DNA from: Hetaerina americana
Taxonomy: Eukaryota > Arthropoda > Insecta > Odonata > Calopterygidae
Assembly (NCBI GenBank): GCA_022747635.1
Contig: JAKTNV010000005.1
Location: 45,439,013 to 45,503,012, forward strand
Length of the DNA stretch: 64,000 nt
Direction of reading: 5' to 3'
Position 1 is the first letter of the stretch, and the number at the start of each line of letters is the position of its first letter. This document shows, piece after piece, positions 22,801 through 31,906 of the stretch. The notes below the pieces were generated by a model. It was not told where the DNA came from. It worked only from the letters and a program-made list of their open reading frames with translations, and made no database searches. The position numbers and the translations under genes were made by a program.

Positions 22801-24469
22801 CAGGTAATTACCGAACTTGGTAATGTATAATTGTATTTATCCCAAAATATCATGTGATTGGGAACCAGGTTTTGAAAAAGCATGCCAGAAAGAAGTATGC
22901 ACATATGACTGTGCTGTCAAATGAAACACATGCTTCATGCATTAAAATGAACATTGGTATAACATTCTCTTATTCCATCAGGAGAGTTTGTTAACACAGT
23001 TCACAAAACAATTTCTGGCTGGAGTGAAAAATTGAATTCAAAAGAGGTATGCTGTCTGTTGCTTTCGAGGTTCCCTCAAAAAGCTTGAAGATGGGTTTAT
23101 GATTATCAAACCCCAACACATGTGTGTTACAAACATTATGAAGTTGATAGGTAGTAGAGTAATAGTTTTTGTCAAACATCCCAGTTTAACAGTTTTTCAA
23201 AACTGTTGATAGGTTCTTCCCATAATATTAAAAGACTTAGAATAACATTACGATGAAGTTGGTATATTGATTTATGCTAGTCATACCTCAGTTACTTAGT
23301 GTATCATGATATTAAAAAATTTAGTTTGTGTACCACGAAGAAACCGTATTCATGAGAATATGTCCTCATGTTTAAATGTAACCTGGACTGCTCTCCATAA
23401 AAAAATAAGGTGAACTTCATGTATATGAAATTATATGCTACAATGCCTGTTTCTTGATCTTTAATTCACAAATTTATGCTGTGCCACAGTGGTACTGTAT
23501 TATCTTCCTGTGAAAATCAATCTTTTGGTTATTAACGTTCCAAGGCATTAGCAGATTATTTGATTGGTAAACGTTGTTTAATCATTCATTTTTAGGTCAA
23601 GTTTGATCAAAAAGCAGTCATTTGAAATATTTTTCATTTCGTAATGGAGCATCCTTGGATTTATTTATCCATATCAAACACAAATCCTGCCATACTTTTT
23701 CATGCCATTTATCCATTAAAAATTGCTCAATGGTTTTTGATGATAAGTATACATGTCTCAGTTTTATAATATTCAAACTTACTATCAGTATTATTTTACA
23801 TGTGCTATGAAAACTGATCCAATACATTATATGCATATATATAAATATTATATCCATAGCCTTAGAAATTGTATGCTTCCCTTGAATGTGGCATAAAGCC
23901 TCAAGTAATTTTTGGCATGGCAAACAATAATTTAGAATGTGTAAGTATATGTAACTAACATAAAGTAATGCATGCATTTTTTTACAAAATTTACATTAAC
24001 TATAACGTTCAATATTCAGTTTTCTAAAATAAATGAAAGATTTGTTGAAAGTGTCTTCAACTATGGAAGTCTCTTAGTACAATGTTATAGTTTGTTTTCT
24101 TTATGGTTTGAAATTACATAATAAATTGATGTAAAGGAGAACATGCTTTATTATGCACACAGCATGAAGTAATGCATTTATTGTTTTAGTTATTCATAAC
24201 TGTAATTATTGTATTGTTTCTTTGAGGAGAGTGAACATGCTCATATTTTTTGAGAGAGGGTACAATGTGAACATTTATGCATGTCTAAAAATGTACATGC
24301 TCTTACAATTTTGGAGCAGAATATGTAATGCAATTAGATAAGAGTGTTCTCTGGTTGTGAAAATAGATCTAAATCCAGTTAGTGTACCATTTAAATTGTA
24401 TTATTTTCTACTTAGGTGTCACCAAAAAAATTGGACTCGAAAAATACAGTGACAGTTAAAATGAGCTAA
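1860..24469 (+). CDS. Unrecognised 602-residue coiled-coil protein, 12 exons (whole gene)
   Basis: Coding exons: 1860-1883, 1964-2146, 2668-2850, 3600-3725, 6794-6910, 7053-7113, 10619-10961, 16440-16632, 16953-17068, 19019-19183, 22560-22803, 24416-24469. They total 1809 nt (603 codons with stop), and every junction keeps one open frame. Residues about 30-230 (exons 2-6) and 395-540 (exons 8-11) are rich in E, K, L, Q and R and read as two long coiled coils. Residues 232-400 form a Ser/Gly-rich linker. The C-terminus has a Pro/Ser/Thr stretch (about 550-566: PPGGSLGTPPLSP). No signal peptide, membrane segment or enzymatic motif is visible. The architecture suggests a cytoskeletal, centrosomal or Golgi scaffold, but I do not recognise the family. 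The first ATG with good flow into exon 2 is at 1860. AATAAA at 25356 is a candidate poly(A) signal. Confidence 0.8.
1964..2146 (+). CDS. Coiled-coil gene, exon 2
   Basis: Acceptor TTGGTAG at 1957-1963 and donor GAG|GTAAAT. 61 codons, phase 0 at both ends, residues 9-69. It opens with an acidic, Trp-containing segment (CEDEWSEIQ) and a tryptophan pair (VWRWLVDAE), then enters heptad-like E/L/K sequence. Confidence 0.8.
2668..2850 (+). CDS. Coiled-coil gene, exon 3
   Basis: Acceptor TTTGTAG, donor CAG|GTAACA. 61 codons, phase 0/0, residues 70-130. Strong heptad pattern (RELAEERAETLESETEALRS). The exon has the same length and phase as exon 2. Confidence 0.85.
3600..3725 (+). CDS. Coiled-coil gene, exon 4
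   Basis: Acceptor TTTTTCAG, donor AAA|GTGAGT. 42 codons, phase 0/0, residues 131-172. Begins VALLIADRAKLIEELDVLKK. A short Gly/Asn-rich break (GTNGVNGMN) then interrupts the helix. Confidence 0.85.
3942..5345 (-). mobile_element. 5'-truncated non-LTR retrotransposon, reverse transcriptase to 3' tail
   Basis: The minus-strand open frame (stop at 4097) encodes reverse transcriptase blocks in order: QHGFRKGYSCETQL, DFSKAFDRVPH, SGVPQGSVLGP, and the catalytic box as FADDC. A thumb and C-terminal region follows, ending EWNQLPDELF...KRYT. The frame is uninterrupted from about VPHNIKKYL (5343) to the stop; the residues before that are host sequence, so the copy is 5'-truncated within RT. The 3' end carries an (AAAT)n tail, seen as TTTA repeats at 3942-3971. 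CR1/Jockey-like by motif style; clade uncertain. It sits antisense in intron 4 of the coiled-coil gene and is dead on arrival, lacking an endonuclease. Confidence 0.88.
6794..6910 (+). CDS. Coiled-coil gene, exon 5
   Basis: Acceptor GATTAG, donor AAG|GTATGT. 39 codons, phase 0/0, residues 173-211. Dense heptads (EVLRREVLEMCERVQLLERA). It lies about 1.4 kb past the antisense retrotransposon in the preceding intron. Confidence 0.87.
7053..7113 (+). CDS. Coiled-coil gene, exon 6
   Basis: Acceptor TTTGTCGCAG. Encodes LSEALAELEERETQLRQLGV and ends in phase 1. Two donors 6 nt apart give the same phase: GTGTGT at 7108 and the stronger GTGAGT at 7114. I chose the latter; the alternative removes two residues (NAGNAG-like variation, but at the donor). 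The next exon needs exactly this phase. Confidence 0.75.
7114..10618 (+). other. Intron 6 of the coiled-coil gene, no features seen
   Basis: 3.5 kb of AT-rich intron. I see no transposase, reverse transcriptase or tRNA-like segment. A purine-rich patch (about 10190-10260) is the only compositional oddity. Confidence 0.5.
10619..10961 (+). CDS. Coiled-coil gene, exon 7 (linker)
   Basis: Acceptor TTCCTTTTAG, donor TT|GTAAGA. Phase 1 in, phase 2 out, residues 232-345. It encodes the linker between the two coiled coils: a Gly-rich helix-like part (NVLWGGHLGKGLANTLGPAF), then a Ser/Asn/Gly-rich stretch. This is the longest exon of the gene. It has no recognised domain. Confidence 0.8.
11505..12623 (-). 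pseudogene. Decayed mariner-like transposase
   Basis: Minus-strand pieces in several frames read as a mariner transposase in order. They are an N-terminal Met region (from 12623), a helix-turn-helix region (12062-12370), a decayed catalytic part with SDFLLGYVTMDETLIHHY in place of the usual GDE block, and QNNSTAHKN where family members have HDNARPH. The C-terminal part follows (11505-11700). Many stops and frameshifts, no identifiable terminal repeats. Old and inactive, in intron 7 of the coiled-coil gene. Confidence 0.7.
13264..14597 (-). mobile_element. Mariner element with 152-bp terminal inverted repeats
   Basis: 13264-13415 and 14446-14597 are inverted repeats of 152 bp that I align with a single mismatch. 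Both end in TA at the outer edge. Between them, on the minus strand, lies a single uninterrupted transposase frame. Near-identity of the two arms suggests recent insertion or gene conversion. The element is in intron 7 of the coiled-coil gene, antisense to it. Confidence 0.9.
13275..14390 (-). CDS. Mariner DD34D transposase, apparently intact frame
   Basis: A 371-residue frame from MDLNLQQ (ATG at 14390). The open frame extends upstream to 14459, but the family usually begins near this Met. N-terminal helix-turn-helix domains are followed by the WHERFRSGRESIEDDERSGR linker typical of mariners. The catalytic triad is visible: D in ITGDETWVYEYD, D in HHDNAPSQ, and D in SPDLAPCDFFLF, with 34 residues between the second and third (DD34D). 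Cut-and-paste transposition at TA sites is the family role. Odd: the last ~45 residues are encoded by the inner part of the left terminal repeat. The usual mariner C-terminus (a Trp/Cys motif then GDY) is missing, so activity is doubtful. Confidence 0.85.
   Translation of the reverse strand: MDLNLQQRTCIKFCVKNGFSGARTLEMLEKCFGNDSLKKTVVYQWHERFRSGRESIEDDERSGRPSTSKVGEKIDKVKEMLVNNRKLTIREIAEDLNIAYGSAQDIVVNDLGFRRVAAKLVPKDLNFMQKRDRVDVAKDMICEAESDPTFIKRIITGDETWVYEYDTQSRHQASEWRSPNEPRPKKPRRFQSKKKAMLTVFMDYNGVVHHEFLPEGQTVNKEYYLGVMRRLREAIRRKRPEMWAENSWILHHDNAPSQSAIIIRNFLTKNATNTIQQPPNSPDLAPCDFFLFNRVKKPLRGTRFSSREEVMEKSQEALMDIPKTDRNFCKCQVMTLRFKGNINNRCTNLTKKTELKSERWERHTVVIPGTF
15196..15948 (+). mobile_element. 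Internally deleted mariner, 753 bp, TIRs and TA duplication intact
   Basis: 33-bp terminal inverted repeats at 15196-15228 and 15916-15948 match with one mismatch, and TA flanks both sides (15194-15195, 15949-15950). Inside, a + frame from 15357 encodes the N-terminal helix-turn-helix half (SSVRRWCRNFNMGRG, DDERSGRPS) through KICARWVPR. It then jumps, near 15740 and in another frame, to the C-terminal end (LVTRYDKCLNLLGDYVEK, stop at 15847-15849). The catalytic core is gone. A non-autonomous derivative in intron 7 of the coiled-coil gene. Confidence 0.9.
15357..15849 (+). pseudogene. Mariner transposase lacking its catalytic core
   Basis: Reads from MFKKIENAASCEVR to KICARWVPRVSQ (stop at about 15754). 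The C-terminal tail follows in a shifted frame to 15849. The DNA-binding half is intact; all three catalytic aspartates are deleted. If transcribed, it could make only a TIR-binding fragment. Confidence 0.8.
16440..16632 (+). CDS. Coiled-coil gene, exon 8
   Basis: Acceptor CTTAATTTAG, donor CAG|GTAATT. Phase 2 in, phase 0 out, residues 346-410. Begins in the Ser-rich linker (SLQNLVSSSTFHLSSESGG) and ends in the start of the second coiled coil (SRSELVRLEEIRKMQ). Confidence 0.85.
16953..17068 (+). CDS. Coiled-coil gene, exon 9 (ends at a GC donor)
   Basis: Acceptor TTTATTTCAG. Residues 411-448 (TETENLRGQLSSMIEKYNAL...QVDDL), with two bases of an Arg codon. Ends CTAAG|GCAAGT: a GC donor with otherwise perfect consensus. 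The nearby GT (GTTAAG at 17072) would give phase 0 and run into a stop in exon 10, whereas the GC donor restores the phase exactly. Confidence 0.8.
17069..19018 (+). other. GC-AG intron 9, with a C/A-rich repeat patch
   Basis: Starts GCAAGT, ends CTTTTTAG. Within it, about 17140-17560 differs sharply from its surroundings: A/C-rich, with an imperfect hairpin near 17147-17180 (CCGCAAGCC ... GTGTGGCGG) of a kind common at arthropod repeat ends. I take this as an unclassified repeat. 18725-18785 holds a copy of a dispersed motif (see findings). Confidence 0.6.
18729..18789. repeat. Dispersed ~60-bp motif, copy 1
   Basis: TTATTATTATTA followed by AGTAATCTACCG and TTAAGGTAGGTTTT. It aligns at about 85% identity to the reverse complement of 46742-46801, and in its core to 50890-50931. 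The inner TCTACCG / AGGTAG elements are partly self-complementary. Family unknown. Confidence 0.55.
19019..19183 (+). CDS. Coiled-coil gene, exon 10
   Basis: Acceptor ATCTTTTTAG, donor AG|GTAATA. Phase 2 in and out, residues 449-503. A clean coiled coil (ELSSLQCEVESLQSRLTVQR, then RRRVEADHRRLQEEKRKLLV). Confidence 0.87.
19184..22559 (+). other. Intron 10 of the coiled-coil gene
   Basis: 3.4 kb, mostly featureless AT-rich DNA. It contains a pogo/Tigger fragment (about 21221-21530). Mixed-composition sequence at 20500-20950 and 21840-22090 looks like old repeat, but I cannot assign it. Confidence 0.5.
21221..21530 (+). mobile_element. Pogo/Tigger-like DNA transposon fragment
   Basis: GTGGAATCTTGCTTAACGAG (21228-21247) matches the style of Tigger terminal repeats. 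Immediately after, the + strand reads, with stops, as the block around TGLFWKKML and RTFICE that follows the conserved NCDE of pogo transposases. Terminal repeat and mid-transposase lie side by side, so the copy is heavily deleted. Confidence 0.6.
22560..22803 (+). CDS. Coiled-coil gene, exon 11
   Basis: Acceptor GATGCTTTTAG, donor CAG|GTAATT. Phase 2 in, phase 0 out, residues 504-585. End of the second coiled coil (VLQRKVRMLENANSDFLAKV), then a Pro/Ser/Thr-rich tail with TP and SP sites (GTPPLSPATTPTED) that could be proline-directed phosphosites. Confidence 0.87.
22804..24415 (+). other. Intron 11 of the coiled-coil gene
   Basis: 1.6 kb, AT-rich, no recognisable element. If unspliced, exon 11 would read through into VITELGNV and a stop at 22828-22830. 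Splicing to 24416 is preferred because of its strong acceptor. Confidence 0.5.
24416..24469 (+). CDS. Coiled-coil gene, exon 12 (terminal)
   Basis: Acceptor TATTTTCTACTTAG with a good pyrimidine tract. Phase 0. Encodes VSPKKLDSKNTVTVKMS and a TAA stop at 24467-24469. The short, basic, Ser/Thr-rich tail continues the composition of exon 11. It is less certain than the other exons because it is short. Confidence 0.6.
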   Translation: MSPKKLDSKNTVTVKMS

Positions 24470-27400
24470 ATTATTTTTAATCCATGATTGAAATTTAAAA
24501 AAATACCTTTCCACAAGTGTCAAATTATGTCTCAATGTATTTTGTGTATTTTATCTTGTTATAAAAACTGCTCTAATATAGTGTTACAAAAGCAATTCCC
24601 CCATCAACTTTGGAACTAGGTATGATAATGCCGATGTCCTTAATGAATTATGTGATTAACGGTTTGTACAAAGTATGATGCCAATCTAATATTGTGATAT
24701 ATGTTAAGTGATAGGAAAGGTTCTCTAACCATAGCCTATATATATTATCTTTACTCTATTCTAAAATCAATTTTGGAAGTGGTTTTGAAAGCCTAATGGG
24801 TTTCTTTTCCAATGTTAGAAGCAAGAGATCATATTGGGGTGAAGTTAGTGTTGGGAGAAATTTTAAAGCTGAACTTGAGTATTTCAACTTATCTTATTCT
24901 CAGCATGTCTATTGTTTTACAAATGTATCACACTCAATTTCTTCTATACACAAGCATCCCAGCCATAAGCTACAGTATATTTCAACTTCAATTTTGTAAG
25001 TGTAGTATTGTGTATAGTCCGTCCAGTGTTGTGTTTGGAAGAGCTTATACATAATAAGTTTTGCGGAAGATACCACACAATGACAGGTATTTCATAAATC
25101 TTTGCTTGGTATTGATAATTTAGTGGTGGATTACCCACATGAAAGAGATGATGGAAAATTGAATGATGCAGGGATTTTAAAGTATCCTTGATTATGCACC
25201 TAGTTATCCAAATGTGCATACAGAAGTGATTACCTCTCTCACCATTTTTAATCCCTCTCGTGGGATATGTATTGTATTAAAATTGCACAAAATCTGCTTA
25301 TATGTCACCCATTGTGAGCACTTAGAGGAAATTTTACCATCTATAACTCAGACAAAATAAATATTTTAAAAAATATTATGTTTTCCTAATTATTTTGCTA
25401 GTTTAGGTGGGAAGCAATTCTAATTCTTAGTACATGTACCATATATTTGTCCTAGTTATCAGAGAGAAACCCCTGTATGATTGTAATCTCAGATATGGTG
25501 GTATTCCAACTGAATTGATAGTAGTCTGAAGAACTTCCTGAGAACATTCATGATGTCTTAAGGTAAATGGGGCTTTTAGGAAGTACTATAAAAAATACTC
25601 ATGCAATCATGATTCCATTATTTAATATGCATTCAGGTATCCTTAATTGGGTGCCAGCAGGACTTAACTGATACCAATCTGGGGATTTTTTTTCCAACTG
25701 GGTGTTACGGATTTTATTTTGATGCATAAGTTTTCTGAGTGCACACTTGCAATCAAATATACAACCCAAGTATTCGACCTGAGCATATCAACTGCAGAAA
25801 AAATATTTCTTGTGCAAATGTATCATTTGTACAAACTAACAGTTATTTTTTATGTGATGAGCCAAAAATAAGTATGCTTTAATCAAAAGTTGCGTCTACA
25901 TGAAAATTTCAAATAATTTTGTATTGCCTAACAATTACACTTCCACACACTATTCACAACCACTGATTTATCATGATTACTAAAATTGTCAGGATTATTG
26001 TCATAGCTAAATAAAGAAGAAGGTTATACTTTTTCTGTGTGATTTTTTAAAATACATGTGTTAAACATGTTTGCTTTGTGTGTTTTTTCAAAGAAGAGTT
26101 GACTTTGTAGCAAATAAAAACCATGTTTCTTGTCCACTGATGAAGCTGTATTGTTCCATATCATGAACCTGGTCACATGAGAACTGCAATAGTCGATCTT
26201 TATCCTTTCTTTTACAACTTCATTTTTAAAACCCTATTTTCTTACACTCACTTTTGTTCCCGATGATCTCTAATCTTAAATGCAAAAATTCACTAAAAAA
26301 TGGTGTCTAGTATCAGGAAGTTGACCAGCATTGACTATCATTTTCATAATAATGATAATGCTTTATTCCCCATAGACACGTTCAGCGTGGTGTCATCATA
26401 AAACGGAATTACTGTCAGGTTATGGATCTTTGTGGATTGCATTGCATTACACAAGTTCGAAGATAGGTACATATTAAAGAGTTGATGCTCACATGGTCAC
26501 TCCTTCGTTTTTCTGCACTTCCATTCTCCTCACTCTTTACCTCGGGCCCTGACCTAGTGAAATATCATGATATGTTGCAATTCTAGCAATCACCAATCAT
26601 TCGGGTAGCCCTTAGAAAAGTTAATATTTTTCTGAAATAATCAGAAAGACCCTCTCATCTCTTCAAATGAAAGTCCACAATTGTAGCTCGGAATACCATT
26701 CATAATGAACCTTTTACGCCATTCCCTTTCCATCTCTGTGGAAATGGTGCATATCAATGATTTAAAGAATTCATATGTTGTCAGTTCATGATAATGTTTC
26801 ATCATGCCCAATTAGCTAATCTAGTACCCATGATCATTGAAAGAATTACATTTATTTGGGCAACAGGAACTTTTGTTTGGATATGCAGAGACATTTCTTG
26901 TATTCTTTGAATATTTTGATCCTAATAGTGGGAGTCAAAATACTATAGAAGTAGAAATAAAATTGTTTTTGGTCAGTCATGTGAAGATTCCAAAGATCAA
27001 ATAGTTGATATCATGTGGTTGAGATGCTAGATGTGTGAATCTCACAGTTATCGTTCTCATAGTGAGTGAAATTATGCAACTTATGGACTATTTGATACCT
27101 ATTCTCTATGCCTGCACAATATTATCAGTAGTTGCATTCTCTATATTAACATACCATAAATGCTTTGATGCTAGTTATAGCAGCATTTTCTTTTATTTTC
27201 ATGTATTTATTGATAAATTAAAAAATATGATTTTCTATGAAAGAAAAATAGGTTTATTTTCAGTTCATTGTTGAATTGTTTTGAAACCTTTCAAAATTGA
27301 ATGGGATACATGCCTTTAAATTCAAGTAACTGAAACAAGTTGTGCTGCATATTTTTGGGAAATGGAATATTAATATATGACGATGGTCATTGTAGAGTCA

Positions 27401-28266
27401 ATGCAAATAATTATATAGCATCAGTAAATTCCCCTCATGTTAACAGTGTCTTTAAACAGTGCATATTGCAATGAAATACCTAAGTGACCAAGTTGATAGT
27501 TATGTTAATGAACGCGATGATGCCATGCTTTACATGCATAACCTTTACATTAGTTATGTTTGGCTGTGGGGACCTAAGATTTTGGTTCATAACATTTTGA
27601 CTCATCATCCCACTGATTTTATTCCTACCATTTAGTTTCACAGTCCATATTGAGCAATCCCCATTTATCCATACATGTCCATTCATAGTAATAAACTTAG
27701 TTCCAACTGCTGGTGGAAAATATCATTTAGCCCATTCAGAAGACGTGTGTATTTCCTGTTGCCTTTCTGGAGAAATCAATCAATCAATGCACTCCTGAAG
27801 ATCTTCAGGGCTGTATCATCCTGTTGGTGAGTATCCCCCTAATTGACATAGATTTTATTATGCTGGGTTCCTTTTGCTTTTTATTCTATGGGACCTCAGA
27901 AAAAATTACCTAATTTTAACAGTCATGTGGAATATAATATTAAGTGCAGAATGTAATTTTTTCATAATTTGTATGTGCTTGCATACTCATTAAGTGTAAA
28001 ATGTCACGATTGTATACAAAGGCATCAATCAGATTATCCTGCTTAGATGCTTTTGACTAGTTGCCATTGTTTGAAATGTCACTCTGTCATTACTTGAATG
28101 GCGTGCTGGTTGTCAGCTTATGCCAGCATATTCTGTTTCAGTTGGAGTTCACATTCCCAAATCCTTGATACTTGGTAGATTGGAGGGTTATTTGTGCAAT
28201 AAGTAATTAGTACCTCCATTTTGTGCTTGCTCCTTCATCACACTCGGCAAATTACAAGAATACATC
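24470..28266. other. 3' flank and intergenic DNA
   Basis: AT-rich. AATAAA at 25356-25361 is a candidate polyadenylation signal for the coiled-coil gene. 26340-26400 (ATAATGATAATGCTTTATTC and following) resembles the 3' tail of the antisense non-LTR element at 42.4 kb, but too weakly to call. Nothing else recognised. Confidence 0.45.
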
Positions 28267-28735
28267 TACTGGGTGCGGCGGTTATCTCTAGACAAATTTC
28301 AATTTGAACTTCCCGCTACATCATAGTTCCACTGGAGGTCACAATTGGCATTCTTGAAAGCTATAGGCATCCAGTAAACAGTCATTACCTCCAAATGGCC
28401 CAGATGTTATGTACAGTGCAGAGTACAATCGAAGAGCTGCTATTATCAAAGTGTTCACTCTGGGCTTCTGCCCAGTGAAATAAGTAGCTCCATTCTTCGG
28501 GTCCCTCAGATCAACTGTTTACGATATTGTGGCTAAGTATAATGCTTCGGAGAAGTCTGGGGAAGTTTTCGTTGACCCGGTGAGGAAGCCTAATTTGTGG
28601 AAACGCTTGGGTGCTGATTTCAGTGAAATTTTGCAAGTTTGTAATTTTTAGCAAATGTCATGAAATCGTGGATGGTAACTGTGGCCTCAGGGAGACAATA
28701 TGTCTTTCAACAGGATGGTGCACCAGCTCCTGATG
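28267..28735 (+). pseudogene. Tc1/mariner-superfamily transposase remnant
   Basis: From ATG 28409 the + strand reads MYSAEYNRRAAIIKVFTLGF, a stop, then STVYDIVAKYNASEKSGE and DPVRKPN, a helix-turn-helix N-terminus. After a deletion and frame change comes VMKSWMVTVASGRQYVFQQD followed by GAPAP, the catalytic-D block of IS630/Tc1/mariner transposases. GGGTGCGGCGGTTATCTCTA near 28275 looks like a terminal repeat. Truncated on the right by the adjoining retrotransposon fragment. Confidence 0.65.
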
Positions 28736-28739
28736 GGCT

Positions 28740-29025
28740 GGGAAACTACAGAGTAGAAGAAAAATAGGCAGACTTGGTAGAATGTTCCGCATTCTGAAGG
28801 GGGAGAAAGCTTGGGCAGATCTTAGGAAAGAGGCAGGGAACCCAAATATTATAGGGAGAAATGACCAATAATTCAAGGTAAAATGCCGGGCACAAAGAAA
28901 GAATAAAAAATATTTTTTTTCTAAATAAAACAATTGTTGATTGGAAACTCTTACCTGCAAAACTATTCGAGCCCTTTCCTGACAGAGTGCATACTTTTAA
29001 GAAAAGATGTAAGGAATATATGTAA
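28740..29025 (+). mobile_element. Non-LTR retrotransposon 3'-end fragment
   Basis: In two frames the + strand encodes RRKIGRLGRMFRILKGEKAW, NIIGRNDQ, and NKTIVDWKLLPAKLFEPFP through KKRCKEYM with a stop at 29023-29025. These match, in order, the C-terminal landmarks of the antisense element at 4097-5345 (LNRLCAIFKILK, LGRNDH, IKEWNQLPDELFKPLP, CKRYT), so they belong to the same broad clade. It begins exactly where the transposase remnant breaks off. Confidence 0.72.
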
Positions 29026-29849
29026 TTATTTTATTGAGTTGTGGTATTAAATTATGCATAACAAGGGAAAATGAAGATGGTAGTGAGCATATAGCCATAT
29101 TCCTTGGGATTTAATGGAAACAACTTCTTTGGCAAATGGTCAATGCGAGTGATTTTTGCACTTTGAAATTTTTGCACAGCTTATTTGGCATTTGATATTG
29201 TATGTTATGTGACAAAATTGAGTCTTAAGTTTGTTAGTTTAGTTTTTAGCCTAAAAACTAATTAGGATGGACCAAAGCCTGCCAGATTAAGACCCTATCT
29301 AAACATCCATAGGTGAAATATGGAACATACTCTGAGCATGGCTGTTTAGTGCACTCCGGTGGTCTATTCTGGGGAAACCTGAAGACATCAGCCCCCGGAA
29401 AGATGTGACTTATTGGGATCCCAGTGACACCAAAAGTATTCAGAATGAAATCAAAAAAAAATCTTTTTCCCTAAATTAACCCTATTGTTACAAGTCAGCA
29501 TGAAATATCCAAACTGCAATCTATGTCAGCCTTTGATCACTGCCCGTTCATGGCCAGCATCTGTATAGTTAGTTTTAACAATCCACTGAAAATCACAGGT
29601 ACAGCTTATCCATGGATAAGGCACACCTCTTAATAACACACTGTTGGATAGGCATTTCTTCAAAGAATAAATGCATGACCCTTGAGACTCTTTCAGCTAC
29701 TACTCTTGGAAATGACTGAAAGGTCACTTGCAATGAACCTCTTAGCAGAAGAATTTAATACTGGAGCCTTTTACTGAAAAATATATATGAAAACTGGGGT
29801 GCAGTTGAATTTCTTAAGGGATGGAACTTTCCTTACCAGCCTGAAGTCT
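29026..29849. other. Intergenic DNA
   Basis: No gene or recognisable repeat end. Probably part of the surrounding repeat-derived tract, given its higher GC and broken frames. Confidence 0.35.
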
Positions 29850-30490
29850 GTCTAAATCAATGATTTGCGCTTTCCTCAAGGACAAGATTAAGGAAATAGA
29901 TGCTTCAATGTAAGTGACAAGAATATCTATGCAATGGTTGTGTATTCTCAAGATTGTTGAAAGATTGCTACTCATATGGATGAGCGAAAAGGAATTACAA
30001 GGCGACTCAATTAACAAGAACATTTTTGTGATGGTGAAACTGATTTTCACCGACCTTGTTAAGACATAGGATCATCAATGGCCGAAGGAGGAGTACATGT
30101 ATGTAAGGGAAACTGGGTGGTTTGAGCTCAAGAGAAGAACCAGCATCCACAGCATTGTGAGGCATGGTGAAGCTATGAGCTTGATCTCAAATGCAGTAGA
30201 GAACTTCATTGGTGACTTCAAGAAGCTTGTAGATTCTCAGGGTTACCTGATACAATAGGTTTTTCATTGTGACAAAATGCATTTCTGGAGAAAGATGCTA
30301 AAGCAAACCTATATGACTGCCAAGGAGAATGTATTGCCTGGCCACAAGCCAATGAAATACATACTGTACTCGTATTTTGTCCCAATGCAAGCAGTGATTT
30401 GTAAATTAAACCCCTGTATGTTTACCATTCAGATACTCCACGAGTTTCCATTGGAGTGTCAGGTGAGCAGGCTAAATTTTATTTGTTTTC
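29850..30490 (+). pseudogene. Pogo/Tigger-like transposase remnant
   Basis: Several frames on the + strand give, in order, LLLIWMSEKELQGDSINKNI, TGWFELKRRTSIHSIVRHGE, AVENFIGDFKKLVDSQGY, FHCDKMHFWRKMLKQTYMT and VLPGHKPMKY. This is the standard order of a Tigger transposase: CENPB-type DNA-binding domain, then DDE core. The first catalytic Asp survives in the HCD motif (family NCDE). Stops at about 30068 and 30256, plus frameshifts, show it is dead. Confidence 0.75.
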
Positions 30491-31906
30491 AGTAAATCAA
30501 TTTTGCATTATAAGTTGGTTCCTTCCATGATGGAAGAAAAGATGATGACTCACTGTCCTAAACAACTGATGAACAATTTTCTTTGGGTAAACCGTACATA
30601 TATGATCTTTTACATACTTTTTTGGTGTGGAATGCATCATCGCATAAAACATTAATTTATATAGGTAAAATAGTTTTGCATTTTGGGTAAAACTCTGTGA
30701 AGAATTGTGCATGTTACGCGAGGATAAGGAGAAAGGATGAAAACATAGGAAGAACAAACACATGGTTGATGGAGAAGGTGAAAGGGTATGGATTATAAAT
30801 GGAAAAAAGTTTTCTTTTCCAGGAAGTTTGCATCTTTATGGTATCCTGCAAACCACCAGCATGGTGTGCAGCAGGGGGTGATTACACACCAGACTACTTT
30901 TGGTGTAAAATACCTTTCCCCCTTGTGCAGTTAGATAATGTTATTCTGTGCGCTGTTTTGATGGGAGAGAAACAGACAGCATCTGTCAACTTTCGTTGCT
31001 GCCGCAATTGAGGCACCTTAGTGGACTCAGCAAGTTGAGAGATGGACAGCTTCTGAGATGGTGACTTGCTTCCTTATTGGCTGCACTATTTGCTGCACCG
31101 CGAGAATGGATGCATAAAAGCAGGACTTAGGCAGATTCAAAAATTCAAGAATCACAGTTTTTAGATCATCTGCAATGAGCATGATTGCTGCAGTAATAGA
31201 TCCATTAACTCCCCAAAAATCTAGATGACCCAAATGTTTTATTGCAGTCTATGATTTTGGGAGGAAATTATTTCACATTATGATAGAACTATTTACAATT
31301 GCATAGTTGCTGCAGAAATAGTCATGAACTTTTCCATGCAAAACCTTCAACATGAAATGAAGGTTAACCACGTATTTAGTGTGGCCTTCGAATACCAATG
31401 AAGCATGCTTCTTATCACCCCTCCCAAAGATGTTGTTTGGAACTCTTGTTCATGAAAATTTGCATATAACTGCTCAGGGTTGCGGCTACAGATTTATCGC
31501 ATTTTAGTCTATGATTGTTCAAAATGCAAATTATTTAGTAAAATCTGTGAAGAACTGCTTCATGCATTTACTTGTCAAAATTTGCCAACCTAGCCTGTGA
31601 ATGGAGGCACTTCCATACTAATGTATCCCAGTGACTCACCAAATTAGTGATGATGTGCTGTTTATGCCAAATTTAGTGGTTATCCATGAAAGAAATTTGT
31701 TCTTTTGCGCAAGCTTCTTCGTGAGACAATATTAACTAGAATATCAAGTAGCAATGAGTTAGGATTTCTGCAACATACTGTAAAGATTGGGCTCTTTGTA
31801 TAAAATGACACAGAAGACTCATTTGGCAAGCTGATAAAAATAATCATTAATATTTCATTAACCCTGTGCATATTAAGGTTTATTTATAACAGTGTAACTG
31901 ATTTGT
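30491..31906. other. Intergenic DNA, repeat-like but unassigned
   Basis: Broken short frames on both strands, none with a recognisable motif. Could be further remains of the Tigger element or of other old insertions. Confidence 0.35.
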
